DNA from: Trachythela sp. YZ-2020
Lineage: Eukaryota; Cnidaria; Anthozoa; Malacalcyonacea; Clavulariidae
NCBI GenBank assembly: GCA_016169945.1
Contig: JADLSH010000365.1
Location: forward strand, 1,918,501-1,982,500
Length of the DNA: 64,000 bases
Direction: 5' to 3'
Shown here: positions 11,244 to 26,100 of the stretch, piece by piece
How the letters are laid out: each line of letters begins with the position of its first letter
Position numbering within the stretch: the first letter of the stretch is position 1
Position numbers and translations under genes: made by a program
Notes under the pieces: model-generated
The model's input: the letters and a program-made list of their open reading frames with translations, nothing else
What the model was told of the DNA's origin: nothing
Database searches by the model: none

Positions 11244-12526
11244 TCACCAGATAGATTACAGATCATTGCTCTAGACGTTGAACTAGACAATATTATGTTA
11301 ACCTTTAATTAATGAATTCTAAAAAGTCATATCTTCCACATAAAATATTTTTTTACACTTTATGTCATTTAACGTGCAATAGTGAATATTAATGAACAGT
11401 GACATGTGATTAACTTTTTAGCAAATGGTTAATGTCGGTGCGCGCTATGTAAACCAATATAAAGCTATTGTAACATCTTCGGAATGGTCGTAAGCATGCC
11501 ATAACATCCGCCATCGCTGGCTTTACTTCTTGTCAGATAAGTTCTTACCAAAGTAAACGCCATGTTAACACGAGGCAATTTTAGCTACAACTTGCAAAGC
11601 AATTTCGGACACAGAGCGATGTTAGCTAAAAAGTAAATTCGCAGAGAAATTGTGAGCATGAATCTCGTTTTACTTTGCCAATATTTTTCTTGCTAAACAC
11701 GCCCAGAAGGCAACAAAGAAATGAACGAGAATGATAATATCGGTGGAGTGAAACGCGGACCATGTTCGCTGTTTTTCTGTGCGTACATTTCTATATAACA
11801 TGGCTCTGTTCAGAAATTGCGTTGCAAATTCCGGCAAATTTACCCAGTGTAACATGGCCTTAACTAGGATCGGTATTAGCATGAAGTATATATGAAAGCA
11901 ATATACAAATTTTATGCCCGTTGCCATTCATGCAATTAACGTTATTGGATAACTCACATGCATAGTTAAGCATAAAATGGAACAAAGGTAACCAAATTAT
12001 TCAGCATATCCCAATGAATTGGGTGGCAACGAGCATAAGTTAGCTGATTGGGTCTATAGGGAAAAATTTGCCTACGCAATCCTCAACTCAGCTATACACA
12101 TTACTGCGTATTATTTCCTTACATTACCAGGAACTAGCTCCCAGCCCCAAATTTTAAGTTTTAGCAAAACTATTATTGTGTTATGATCTACAAAATTTTT
12201 GAGGTATAAACTATGGCACACCTCAAAAAGTCAATAGTTTAGTTTCAACAACCAATCGTAAATAATCTGTTCAAATTTATCCTTATTTGTTAGTATGCTG
12301 AAATGTTATGACGTATTTACAAATAATTAATGTTCGTATAATTTGAAGGTCATCGGTTCCTGCCGACTCAAGTACGAAACTTCCCAAAGAACCACTCGGG
12401 TTAAACTCGGGTCAGCATCGGTACCGAAGCATGGCATGGTGCCCGCAGTCTCAATTTTAGCGGTAAAGCAATGTCAAGGCTCAGCGAGATCAGAGTTCCA
12501 TGTAAACATGGAGTGAGCAGTTGTAA

Positions 12527-14166
12527 TCACGGTCTGTGAAATCTGAAAAATAGGCACGAAAATTATATGAAGTATATAAATAGAACAGTCTTTCACCTCT
12601 GTGACCGAGGTTCAATTCCTGCAATATGCAGTTGTCTGATCATAATTTCGCCTCAGTCACATGTGAGAAGAGTGCTTCCAGTTTGACTCTCACCTCTACC
12701 AATCACCAATGGTTTTCTCTGGGTACTCCAGTTTCCTCTTGTAGTAACACTGGATCAATAAGGGATGATCCTTACTGGACCTCTAGGGAGAACAGTTTAG
12801 AACTGATAGAGCTATCCAGTATAAATAAAGTTAGTTTAGTTTAGGTTTCCTCCTGTAGTAACACTGGATCAATAAGGGATGACCTTTACTGGACCTCTAA
12901 GGAGAACAGTTTAGAACTGATAGAGCTATCCAGTATAAATAAAGTTAGTTTAGTTTAGGTTTCCTCCTGTAGTAACACTGGATCAATAAGGGATGACCCT
13001 TACTGGACCTTTAGGGAGAACAGTTTAGAACTGATAGAGCTATCCAGTATAAATAAAGTTAGTTTAGTTTAGGTTTCCTCCTGTAGTAACACTAGATCAA
13101 TAAGGGATGATCCTTACTGGACCTCTAGGGAGAACAGTTTAGAACTGGTAGAGCTATCCAGTATAAACACTAGATCAATAAGGGATGATCCTTACTGGAC
13201 CTCTAGGGAGAACAGTTTAGAACTGGTAGAGCTATCCAGTATAAATAAAGTTAGTTTAGTTTAGGTTTCCTCCTGTAATAACACTGGATCAATAAGGGAT
13301 GACCCTTACTGGACCTTTATGCAATTTAAAACTGATAAAGCTAAGTTTAGTTCTGATAGAACAAGCAGCTTGTACAAGTTCTTAAATGTACCATGAATGT
13401 ACCATGCACAAACAAAATGAAAATGGCTAAAAGACAGAGACAAATCAAATAGACAGTTCCACATAACACACCAATTGCTTCAGGAATTAAGTTAAGCAAA
13501 GCATTCCCAATGATATAAGAAGATTTTTATACCTCGTGTATTTTTTGCTTGCTTCGTGCACCTCCATTTCCTGGCTTTTAAAATCGTTCAATTCCTTACG
13601 AATTGCGGCCTGTAAGGAAAACATAGCAATTTTTTTATATCCAAAACAGAAATAGTTAATATGCGTTATAATAGCAATCTTTAATTTGCAAAGAAGTGTC
13701 TTCATACATGTATGTCATTAAATATGATGTTCAGAATAGGCTGATACCTTATCTTGAGGTGTTAATCTGGTCCATGGTTTATCAGCTCTAAACAACAGAA
13801 ACACCCGACGTTTTTATACGGAAATATTGATGCTGTCGCAATGGACTGAAAATCAACTTCAGCTACAAACCTTCGGTCATATTCTTGTACATCGAAAAGT
13901 TCCACATAATCATTGAACTGAACTAAAATGTTCTTCTCTCGCAGTTCTTTCACTGTGGGTCGACGACTTAGCTAGAACGACGGAAAGACACAAAATTTTA
14001 GGAAAATAATATCAATATTACACAAATTTAACGACTTCTATGCAAGTCTAAGAGCACATTAACAGACTAAAAGGCGTGCACTCAGAGATTGCATACCTCC
14101 ACCAGCAATTTAACACATTCGCTGGCAATGCGCCCAGATGCGAGCCCAGATGCGCCCTACTTTAGT

Positions 14167-14199
<33 letters not shown>

Positions 14200-17100
14200 T
14201 GTCAGTGGTAGGGTACTGCCAGTTAATGGGTTAAGTTAAGTATTCATGCATAAATTATACATGCACTAATTACGTATTCAATTCTTTTCACAACCACGAC
14301 TTACTTTTCTATTTAAGATTCTCTTCTTCTGTTCAATATCATGTTCAATTTCTGCGGCCGAGGCATCTAAAATGGTCAGATATATATGATAAATACATAA
14401 AATAGAAATACCATATACTCGTGCGGAAATTAGTCAACCTATTTGCATTATAAATATATATGTAAAGTTATCTAGTCAACTAGAGGCATTCAGAGACTGC
14501 ATAATTAAGTCAAGTATTCATGCATAAATTATACATGCACTAATTACGCATTCAGTTCTCTTCAGCCCGGGAAAACAAGACAAACTTTTGTAAATTTCTC
14601 ATCAAATTTTCATCCAAATTGAACCAAAATTTAATCGATTTGTCTTTGTCCTACGACCATTAACTCCACTCCTTTTTTAGTTATCACGCTAACAGACAAC
14701 AAACACAAAGCCAGGAGGTGATTAAGAATATGCGGTAATATGCGGTCCAAAACCTCAAATTTGGACAGGATCGGATTTCAAGTCCTCGTAATTTGTTCCA
14801 GTCTTCAGATTCGCCCCCAGATTGGGTTCTCACATTGGATACTTACTTTTTATTATTCCTCTTGCTTTTAAATCGTCTATCGAAGGACGTAAGCTGAGTC
14901 GTCTAGATAAACAAGACAAAGAAGACATACAGTATGGGATTGTGGAAGTTTTATAAACGTTATAAAAGATGGAACAAATGTTCTGTAGATAATAATGGAT
15001 CGCCGAAAGTGAGTCTTAAGGCCGGGCTCCACTTGCACGTACGTACGCACAATTGCACGCACGTACGTGTTTATACTTTCGTGAAATTTGATTGGTTAAA
15101 AACTTGACGGCCGCACAGAAAGTAGAATACAGTTCTATTGTCATACGTACAAAAAGTTAGCCGCGACGGTCAAGATTAGCGATCATTTTCGAGTCACAGG
15201 GGATGCGCAAAATCGGCCGCGCTGGCCGTACGTGCAAGTGCTCTGTGACTCAAAATGATCGCTAATCTTGACCGTCGCGACTAACTTTTTGTACGTATGA
15301 CAGTAGAACTGTATTCTACTTTCTGTGCCATACGTGCGTGCTTAACAAATTTTCATACGCCAACATATGTCAACATTCTCTGTGCGAGTAAAAACCAAAG
15401 TATCCGGAAAAACACACAACCGATTTCGTCAGAGCGTTGACCGACTCTTTTCACATCAATATATTGAGTCGGTAGCAATAATCTATGTATCGAAAGCGCG
15501 AAAGCGCAATAATCTATGTATCTAACGACTGCCCACTAACTTCTGGTATTTTATTGTCAAGAAGCTAGCTGGACCTCCACCTTTCAGCATCTGTCCATCA
15601 ATGGATGTATTTATATGAGATAAGCAGGTGTGTCATGGTAAGCGGAATATCACTTGATGATAATCGGCTTTGAGTCATCCGGGCGGATCCAGGATTTATA
15701 ATGACGAATCAAACAAAACGCATATCTAAGGAATATAGGGGCGTGTTACCAGCAATATTTCCGAAATTCGGCCCTCGGAAAACCGTAACTGGAATAGGTG
15801 GTGATGTTGCAGTCCTCGCAATGTTCGGCGGCAAACGATAATTGCCGACGATAATGCCGACGGTAATTTTTTGCCAATGGTTATCAAACACTTCTTACCT
15901 ATTGTATACTGTAAGAGAAACTATCAAATACATTAACAACAAGTGAATATACATAGAATACAATATTTCAGGTTTCAAATAATCGGTTTGTTATCAACAT
16001 GCATCTTCAAATTGTCATTATGGGACAACAAAATTGCCGTCGAACTGCCGTCGAACTCTAAAATATCGACGGCAATTTTTTGTCTACGATGAAATTGAGA
16101 AATTGACCTTTATCAACACATTCATATATGTACTTACACCAAGTCTACTGTCTGGACTGTTATCAGGTATGCCATTACTTCCAAATTTACAAATATCTTT
16201 GAAACAGTGACAGGGCTTGATATGGCATGTTTGAGAATGAATCCCACAGCCATCATCACCCGGTAGCTGAGATTGGAAAACACATTGACAAGAAACATCA
16301 CTCAAGGACAGCGAAGTTTTCGAAGCTCAATGGAAGTTCTTTTAGCCGTTAGATCAAACTATGATGTGTAAGCTTTTTATCTTTAAGAATGAAGCCAGGC
16401 AGAGTTCGTTCTTTCGTGGTAAACAGGTGTTTTCTGTTAGCAAAGCAGTTCTTTCAGCCGTTAGATCAAACTATGGCAAATATAGATTCTTTATCTTTAA
16501 GACTGAGGGCAGAGTTACTTGTCTGCATGAACAAACGGATAATTGAAGTAATATGCTCGTCTAAACTGCTTTCAGTTCGCCTTATAATTTTCTTCCAGAG
16601 ATATTTCAAGTTAATTTGTAGAGTACACCAAATTATATAATGCCTGCATGAACAACGGATGTAGTATGACAGTCCAACTCTTCTCGTCTTCCAAAGTTAA
16701 AAGTTAAAATATAGATGTAGTACACCTAATATGAACCACTGCAATGCCTGATAAACAACTTCACTTTGCTAGAAATCCTTACAAGGTAAAAGATTACTCC
16801 AACTCGGAATAATAAATGTTTGCAGTCACGTTGAACCAAAGGAACTACTGCTAAACGTTCTTCGCACAACTTTCTTAGATTCGCCACTGCGAAGAGTTTA
16901 AGATTGAGCCTCGAAAAGACAAGTACTTTGAATGCAGGTGGAATAATTCTTCAATACTGGATCAAAAGCAGTTTGCAGACAAAAGAAATTCTTGAAACAA
17001 TACTGAATCGCAGTCCAAAGCGACAAATAGATTTTCCTTAAGAAACTACCAGGACACAAACGCTGCACCAGCTATACGCAAATATTTTCGTGCAATACAC

Positions 17101-20100
17101 AATAAACGACGATAAACGACGCGCTCCCACAAAATACCGTTGCAGATAGATGACAAACTGCGGTCGAACAAAATGGGGTGCAATACAAAGTTATGCTTTT
17201 ATTCAAAACCAAAGTTCCAAATTGGAAAACAAATTTCTCAAAACAAAATCCCACGCACCAATCGCAGTCATTTTGCGGGCAACAGCTTAAAGCAAGTTAT
17301 TGTTAAAACGTTTGAGCAACGTTCAGTGCGGTATAACAGCGTTAAATTCCATCAATGTTTGTAGATGTACGGAACTTGTTCATATATCTTCCAGACCAGT
17401 AACAAAGTAGATATTTTATGCATAGTAAGACGACGTAAGTAAGCTCGTGTGCAGGTGTATGTATGAGAGTAGACCACATATTACGGGTGGAAAACCCAAC
17501 ACTCAATAGAGTCTCATTATTGGATAATAACAGGTTAAAGAGGACACATCAACTCTTGCCACCTGTAGTTCGGCTTTCTTCTTCATTGGCTAAGAAAGAC
17601 CCACTATATATTCTCGAAGATACGAGCTTCAATCGTACTTGAATCGCACAATTTCAATTCTCATGCAGGTTCTTCTGTGTAGACGATTGTTTATTACGAA
17701 ACCGCGCTGCGGATAGCGAGAAAACCAGGGCGCTTATATAGAAGGGCGCCTATATAAGCGCCCTGGAGAAAACATTGTGCAAGGAATCCTGGATTTTTAC
17801 TCTCGAAAACACCTTCGGTATCATCTCTTTGTATACTATCCCCGCAGCAAGTGGTCTAGCTTCCTAGGCAGCGCTTTGAATATAGCTTTCAGCTCGGATT
17901 TTCAATGAACATCTTAACGCATTTCAATGAACGTCTATACGCATGTATGTGTGTGAACGGCCATAAGGTGCATGTGCCCACCTTCCTTGTATGTAAATAT
18001 GGTGATTTCAGAAGCAGAGTCATACCAAACATGTAAAATATCGCGAAAATGAAGAAAGATGTTGGTTGCAGTTTAAGAGTTATTTTTCAATATAATTTTC
18101 AATGTCTTTAAAGTCCTTTTTAAATCATGGTTTCCATCGTAACGGTCTTGAAAACGTCAAGGTGGCTGATGCAATAAAATGCTGATATACCTCTGCAATC
18201 ATTAAAGACTGATTTGCATAGAGCACGCAAACGACAAGATAGATGCAGACTATTTCACATCCAGGGCGCGAAATAACGGCCGGTCAACGGACAATGTCCG
18301 GCCAACATGAGTAGTTGTCCGGTCAAACTCTCGCATGACCGGTCATTTTGACCGGCTACTTTTTAAAGTTTACACTAATTCAGTTGCTAAATAAAGCGAA
18401 CGAGCAAACTATTTTTATGTCATTTTCTCATTGATTAAGTTGCTGACAAGTGAAAATAGCTGGCACGCAGTGGCTGCAACTGTCAAACTTATGTTCTTTG
18501 TTAATTTCGTCTGATGTTGCGTTTACTTTGAATAATATTTACTGTACGGACTTTACAATAAAACTCAGAAGTGATTCTTGACTTCTACAGACATTTTTCT
18601 AGTTACATTAAGTATTTTACATTTAAGGGGACTTTGTCAACCTTTAGTTTAGCTGAATAATTTGACCGGCCAGAAATGCGGGATGTCCGAGCTAAAGTTG
18701 GTTTGGTCGGTCACCTTGACCGGCAACCCTCCAGCCGTTATTTCTCGCCCTGTTCACATCGTCGAACAGGACTTGGTCAGGACAGTTGCGACGAAATGGA
18801 AACCAGACTTAAGATTTATAGTTCAAAGATACAATGTGTCCCAGCCGTCCCAGGTGTCAAAAGTTTAACGCTCAAATGGGTTTCCTTTCTGGACGCACTG
18901 CTGTGAAGCAACGACCATCTCTTCCACATGTGTTTCACTAACTCTGGACGGACACGAGAACGCATGAGTGGCGAACGCATGGGTGGCGTGAAGAGAAACG
19001 AAGGAGATTACCTTGTTAGTTGGGTCCCGATGGTTTCTCTCGTTTCATGTAATTGCTCCTCAGTTTTACCTACAAATAGATAGAAGCAAAATCATGTACT
19101 TAAGTACCATAACAGCGTAGGAATTTGAATCAATAGAGCTATCTAGTATGAATAACGATCCTATAGTCTAGTTTAAGTTTCCTCCTGTGGAACACTGAAC
19201 TAACAAGGGATGACCTTTACTGGACCTCTAGGGAGAACTGTTTAGAACTGATATGGATCTCGGAGCTTTTCAGTATAAATAAAATTAGTTTAGTTTATGT
19301 TTCCTCCTGTAGTAACACTGGATCAATAAGAGATAGCCTTTACTGGACCTCTAGGGAGAACAGTTTAGAACTGATAGAGCTATATTCAGTATAAATAAAG
19401 TTAGTTTAGTTTATGTTTCCTCCTGTAGTAACACTGGATCAATAAGAGATAGCCTTTACTGGACCTCTAGGGAGAACAGTTTAGAACTGATAGAGCTATA
19501 TTCATGCAGTATAAATAAAGTTAGTTTAGTTTATGTTTCCTCCTGTAGTAACACTGGATCAATAAGAGATAGCCTTTACTGGACCTCTAGGGAGAACAGT
19601 TTGGAACTGATAGAGCTATATTCAGTATAAATAAATAGTTTAGTTTAGGTTTCCTCCTGTAGTAACACTGAACCAATAAGCTAGAGATAGCCTTTACTGG
19701 ATCTCTAGAGAGAACAGTTTAGAACTGATAGGGCTATATTCAGTATAAATAAAGTTTGTTTAGTTTAGGTTTCCTCCTGTAGTAACACTGAACCAATAAG
19801 CTAGAGATAGCCTTTACTGGACCTCTAGAGAGAACAGTTTAGAACTGATAGGGCTATATTCAGTATAAATAAAGTTTGTTTAGTTTAGGTTTTCTCCTGT
19901 AGTAACACTGGATCAATAAGGGATAGCCTTTACTGCAGCTCTAGGGAGAACAGTTTAGAACTGACAGAACAGTACATCTAGTTTAGATAAAGTTAAATTA
20001 GTTTAGTTAAAAAAACAGCACACTTAGGAACCGGTCATTCGATGGGAAGCAGAATATTTTACCAAAGATTGAACGTACATTTCAATTTACTGACAGGTGT

Positions 20101-23100
20101 GCGAATATATTCAGGGATGAATAAATTGATTTTAAATATGAAATCGCGAACTTCCTTTATACAAACTGAGAAATTCACGCATATTTTAGGTTCAATGACG
20201 TAAGTGCGCCCACGTTTCGCGTGAACACCAAACATGGGCGGGTGTTATTTTCGCAGTTTCCATATTTATATTTAACATAAAGCTATACGTTTATACTTTG
20301 CGATTTGCCTACCCTGTGCATAACAGCCGCCCGATTAATTGTCGTTTATACTTTGCGATTTGTCTAGCCTGCCAATAACAGTCGCCCGAAATCGGCTACA
20401 ATTTGTCCGGCCGATTTCAGGTTCTGCTGAATGTTAATAACAACGAATATTTTCAGTTTTTGATGTCGTCAGATGATGACGTTGATCTCGTATATTACAT
20501 ATCATTAAAGTACGTCAAAAATTGGCCCAATGCGTAAACGTAGCGTAAAGCAGCTCGCTAAACAAACACGGATACAAGATGAGTAAATAAGAACAGCGTA
20601 TTTTGAATAATCAACACGATATATTTACGTAACTGTGTACGTCTTGATAAATACATACTGAGAGTTGTGCTATGCATCAGTGATGCGATCACGTCCGAGT
20701 TATATTCAATTACATTCACCATTCAACTCATAAGCAAAACAGTAAAGACACGTGGTCCCAATTTTGATGGTGTTTGAAGAAATTTCGAGCGAAAATTATA
20801 TACATATTTTTAGACCTGACCACTAGGGGCAATTGCGAAAAATGCAACTATAGTCCCTCTGGCGGGAATTGAACCTGCGGCGCTGCGATTCCGGTGCAGC
20901 GCTCTGCAAACTGAGCTACAGAGTCCAGTTGCCGAGAACTAACCATGCACAAGTTTATGTAATATATATGTACTAGCACAGAATAGGAAATGACCAGAAG
21001 GGCCACTCAGCAGTGCAACGTGACCCCCTATTTTTATGCAGTTTTCTGGCCAGAATAATGGCGGACCAGCCAGTTCAGCGTGTTTATTGGCCAGAAAATG
21101 CAATTGACTGGCTAGAATAATGGTAATGAACATGCGTAATGCGACATGCGCAGCGTCAAAAACTTCAAAGGTTCTGCCTCAAGTGGCCCTCATTTCCTAT
21201 TCTATGGTACTAGGGTGTTACCAATATTTGGTATAAGGGTAAGCATTCTAAATTTTGGGCACCTCGGTCGGGAAGAAATAAGAAACGAACTCGTGGGTCA
21301 AAAACCTCGGCTATCGTCTCGTCTTTCAACAATATTCTCGTGTTTGTACATGAGATAATATATAGTAAACGCTTTTCGTGCATTACACATCACGTCACAA
21401 TGATCTTAAAGTGCTACTGTGATGAATATATTATTTGCCTCGCCAAATTTTAGCGCGATATCTCAGGTTTTGGACATTTCAAATGCTCATAACTCCGCGG
21501 TGGTTAATCACGTTCGCCTGCAATAGGCCACCAAAGCGTGTTCCCTCATACAAATCCTAAGAAAATTTTCAATCTTAAATTGAATGCCATTTCTTCCATA
21601 CTACATATTAGAAGCTGAAACTTTGCACTTTCATTATCTTCTCTTTTCAAAAGTGCCTAATTTCCATGCATTCATTAACGTTCTCTTACTATCATTACTG
21701 TTAGATACGGATGACAGGATAGGTGGAAAATTAATTGCTAGAGAGTATTCACTACCGTCGAGCGGTAATAGTATAATGCTTGGATGTAAATTGCCTTAAT
21801 ATGGGACCAGACTATTTTTAGGAACATCAAATCGAAAACACACACAACGGCTGTTTCATGCTGTTTGATAATAAAAACAGATATAAGCAAAAACACGTTC
21901 TAAGTTTATACGTTTAAAGCATGACGGTGCATAGAAAAGATTATAAATGCAAAGTCTACGCGGAAAGTTTGAGAAAAGTTTAGAAATGAGAATTGTATAG
22001 CCCTGATGTAAAGAGCAAAGTCATAAGGTGGCGATATAGTTAAAACTTGAAGAAAACCCCCCAAAATTTTGCTATTTAAAACATGCAAAGCATGATTAAC
22101 ACATTATTCAACAGGAATTATCTTCTAAATGTACAATATATTACATCTGGTACAATTTGTACTCAAGATATTAAAATACATACAATTTTGCTAGTATATA
22201 AAATATAAGATAGTCAAAATACTTAAGTTATAATCAATTGGGATTACGAATTTATAAAGAACGTTTCTGGATGGCCCGTGATGGATCATATATGATTTAC
22301 GATAAGTTTAAAAACATTTAGTAAAAGTTCCGTATTCCGATAGATCAAATATAATCGGAGACAACAAAATAACGTTAGAACTGGATTATAAGGGGTATTA
22401 ACGCTGTATGTTATGTATGTATAAGCAAGAAATACGCATGCATTAATTGTATATTATATTATATACTCATATTTTGGAAACGCCAAATGAGTTTATGAGT
22501 TAAAGAAATACAAAAGAGAACGCATAAGAATTGGATTACAGCCGTGGATGCTATTTGTATGTATATACAAACAAGAAATACCCATATAAGTTAAATATAC
22601 TATATATAATACTCACACTTTGGAAAAGCCCGTACGACATGACGTAGTTTAATAAGAGAACGACGAAATACGGTAAAAAGCAAAGTCATAGTGTAGCAAG
22701 CGATGTTGTGATGATGACTTACAATTCTCAATTACATAAGGTTGTTTTTTTCGTTTTCTTTTAAAGGTACAATGAACGTGGGCGGACATCTGTTTCTGTT
22801 AGCGAATCATATTGCAAGGACATATATGGAATAATATCCCGCTCTTTCATTTCAGCTAAACATTCATATATAGAGGAGGTAATCTGATTGGTCGGCTCTA
22901 ATAAATGACGTCTATTTAGTACGCCGACATCAGACAGCTTTGACTTCAGGCTTGCACAATTATACAGCGCACGCCGAGAGGGCCAAGGCAAAGGTCGGCT
23001 AAATTTAAGTCTTAAGAGGCAGTTTGACTTAGCCCTATCAGTTCTGTAAAAACTGCTCTCTCTGGAGGCCCAAGTAAAGGCGCAAACCTTACTCGAAGGG

Positions 23101-26100
23101 TTTTGTAGGTGGAAATTGCGGGCGAATTTTATACATATTCTAGACCTAAACAGGAGCAGCTGCGAAAAAAATGCAACTATAGACTTCTGGCAGGAATTGA
23201 GGAATTGAACCTGCAGCCCTGCAATTCCGGTGCAGCGCTCTAACTTGCGGTTAGCTCTTTGCAACTGGACTCAGCAGCTCAGCTGGTTAGAGCGCTGCAC
23301 CGGAATCGCAGGGCCGCAGGTTCGATTCCTACCAGAGGGTCTATAGTTGCATTTTCCGCAACTGTTCCTGGTTAAGTCTAAAATATGTATATAATTTTCG
23401 TAAGAAAATGTCCATCTACAAACGCCCTTCATCGTTCATTTCTTATATCGAGCGAGACGCCCGGAATTAAGGATGCAAACCTTAATTGGACTATACCGTT
23501 ACTACAGAATGAAACCTAAATGAATTACTAACTTAATTTATACTGGACATCTCTATCAGTTCTAAACTGTTATCACTACAGGTCCTGTAAGGGTCATCTC
23601 TTATTGATCCAGTGTTACTACAGGAGGAAACCTTAACTAAACTAACTTTATTTATACTGGATAGCTCTGTCAGTTCTAAACTGTTCTCCCTGGAGATCCA
23701 GTAAGGGCATCCCTTATTGTTCTACTGTTACTACAGGAGGATTCCTTACTTATAACTTCATTTAACTAACTTTATTTATATTCGATTGCTCTATCAGTTC
23801 TAAACTGTTCTCCCTAGAGGTCCAGTAAGTGTCATCCCTTATTGATCCAGTGTTACTACAGGAGGAAACATAAACTAAACTAACTTTATTTATACTGGAT
23901 AGCTCTATCAGTTCTAAACTGTTCTCCCTAGAGATTCAGTAAGTGTCATCCCTTATTGATCCAGTGTTACTACAGGAGGAAACCTATAAACTTAACTAAC
24001 TTTACGGCGGTTGACTGTTGTGTAAAACTACCTGAAAAATACAATGAGAACTTCGACGTTTCGAGCGAAGGCCCTTCGTCTGGAAGTTAGTAGGAAGTTT
24101 CCAGACGAAGGGCCTTCGCTCGAAACGTCGAAGTTCTCATTGTACTTTTCAGGTAGTTTTACACAACAGTCAACCGCCGTATTTGCTATACTCTACCCAC
24201 ACTGGCACCGCACGTTTAAACTAACTTTATTTATATTGGATAGCTCTATCAGTTCTAAAATGTTCTCTCTAGAAGTCAAGTACGGACCATCCCTGGATAT
24301 TAGAGATGCTATACTCGAGGCGAAAACCGGAGCACAGAGATAACACGTGACGTGTTTAGCACTCTTCACTCTCTCATTCTTCTCGTGATTAAATATATAC
24401 CGGATTTTCAAATTCTCCGAATTTTCTAAGTGCGTTTTTGAGATGTTTTGGCGAACCAGAGTTGCAAAAAAGTTGCGGGCATGCGGGTACCGCCCGTGAG
24501 GAAGGTTTACTGGCATTGAGGAAGGTTGAAACACTGAATAAAATATTGCAAAGCCGCAGTAAGTACTAGACAAGTCAGGCTAGTATTAGTAGCAACAGTC
24601 AGCACTCAGTTAGACTAACAGCACTGCAATGGCTAACTGGCAAACCTATCCAGGCAAAAGTGTGCATGTCGGAAAGTTTCCAGTTATTTTGAGGAAGGTT
24701 GGGAAAACCCAAAATCCTACCCAGAGGAAGGTTGACAACGCTTTGCAACTCTGTGGCGAACTTGTTTAACTTTTCCAGACATTCTCTATATTTTCGGACT
24801 TTCACATTTCACATGTACCGCATTATTAAACATTATCTTGAAGTACGGAACAAATAACGAGCTTATACACTTCACAACTTTATAGCTCCGTATTTACATA
24901 AACGTTGTTCTCACCTGGTAGGATATTTCTGTCTTCCAAATCTTTTTGGCTTGGTCTTTGTTTCAGTTTTGATGCCAAACTGTCTTTTCTTTTCAACTTT
25001 GATGCCCATTCTGTAACGGAAAATGCCAGTGAGCTCAATATGATTACTGGAGTAACATTGCGCGCTCCTTCCGTACGAGTACGTCACAGGTAAATAATAC
25101 ACAATTTGCATTATAGACTAATTTATAATGCAGTATATTGCCGGAAAGAACATACTAAAATTAGTAAAATTGCAAAGTTTGGTTGCGAAATGTTGTAAAA
25201 TGTGGAAAATATGGGCCGAAATGTGGTAGGAATTTCCACACGTAATACAAAAGTATACAAAATTTGCAAACTTTGCAATGCTATATTTTCCGCATTTTAC
25301 AACATTTCGCAACCAAACTTTGCAATTTTACTAATCTTATTATATTCTTTGTAGCTGTTGTGATTGATTCCCTTCTCCTTGCCTAGAACAAAATTTAGTC
25401 TATAATGCAAATTGTCTATTCAGACGTTAATTATGGCATCAGCAGTTCTTGCTTGAAATCAAGAATGGAAATCTATGCACTCACACCTTGGAGATTTGAA
25501 GTAAGAACATCTATTTCGTACGCGTTACGTCTGTGTTGACCAAAACGTCACGTATTTAAGTTCTTTATTATGGTGAATTCGCGTGAAGGAGTGGAATTTG
25601 ACATACTGTAAATACCCCCAATTTGAGCTGGCTTTAAATTTTGATGATTCAATGAAACTTGCCGTTTCTAAATTTGCCACGTCAGTTTCTAAGACTGACT
25701 CGGCTGCTCACAGCCTCATATTTTGAAAATAGAAATCTGGGTTCGCTTAACTGTGCACGTAGCCGTGTTTCATGAAGACGCACTTTCGCAATCACGTATT
25801 TCAATACATTTTACAGCCACATATGGACAAGGTATAGGATTTTAAAACGCAAAAAAATGTAGCACTCAAATCCAGGTAACGTGACCCGACGTTACGGACG
25901 TTGTGATTTATCCAATCTATAAGTGCTTGAATACTTGTGAACAAAATACAGACGAGCAATGTTTCCTGCATATGATATATTGTGATACAATCAGCTTTTA
26001 TCAAAAGGTGACAATTAATGCAAATGCGTCTATGGTGGTCAACTGACAGTTATGAGAAAGAGAAAATATTGTTGATTCTTTTCATTATATGTAGTATAGA

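Larger units (their letters stand above)
9234..12526. other. Spacer between LAPTM4-like start and PHACTR end
   Basis: About 3.3 kb without a host gene. It should hold the LAPTM4-like promoter and the PHACTR 3' UTR (both genes on the - strand). Mobile debris is seen at 9437-9790, 10115-10255, 10549-10617, 10654-10762 and 10988-11243. I could not pinpoint a polyadenylation signal or a promoter motif. Confidence 0.5.

Noticed and set aside
16084..16305. Cysteine-rich - strand frame ending in a GTAAGT donor
   Set aside because: PHACTR exons 6 and 7 already join in phase without it, no acceptor is convincing, and I recognise no domain.
20855..20935. tRNA gene on the - strand
   Set aside because: A and B boxes are present but the acceptor stem does not pair well, and the same body follows the head in four places, so it is a SINE head.
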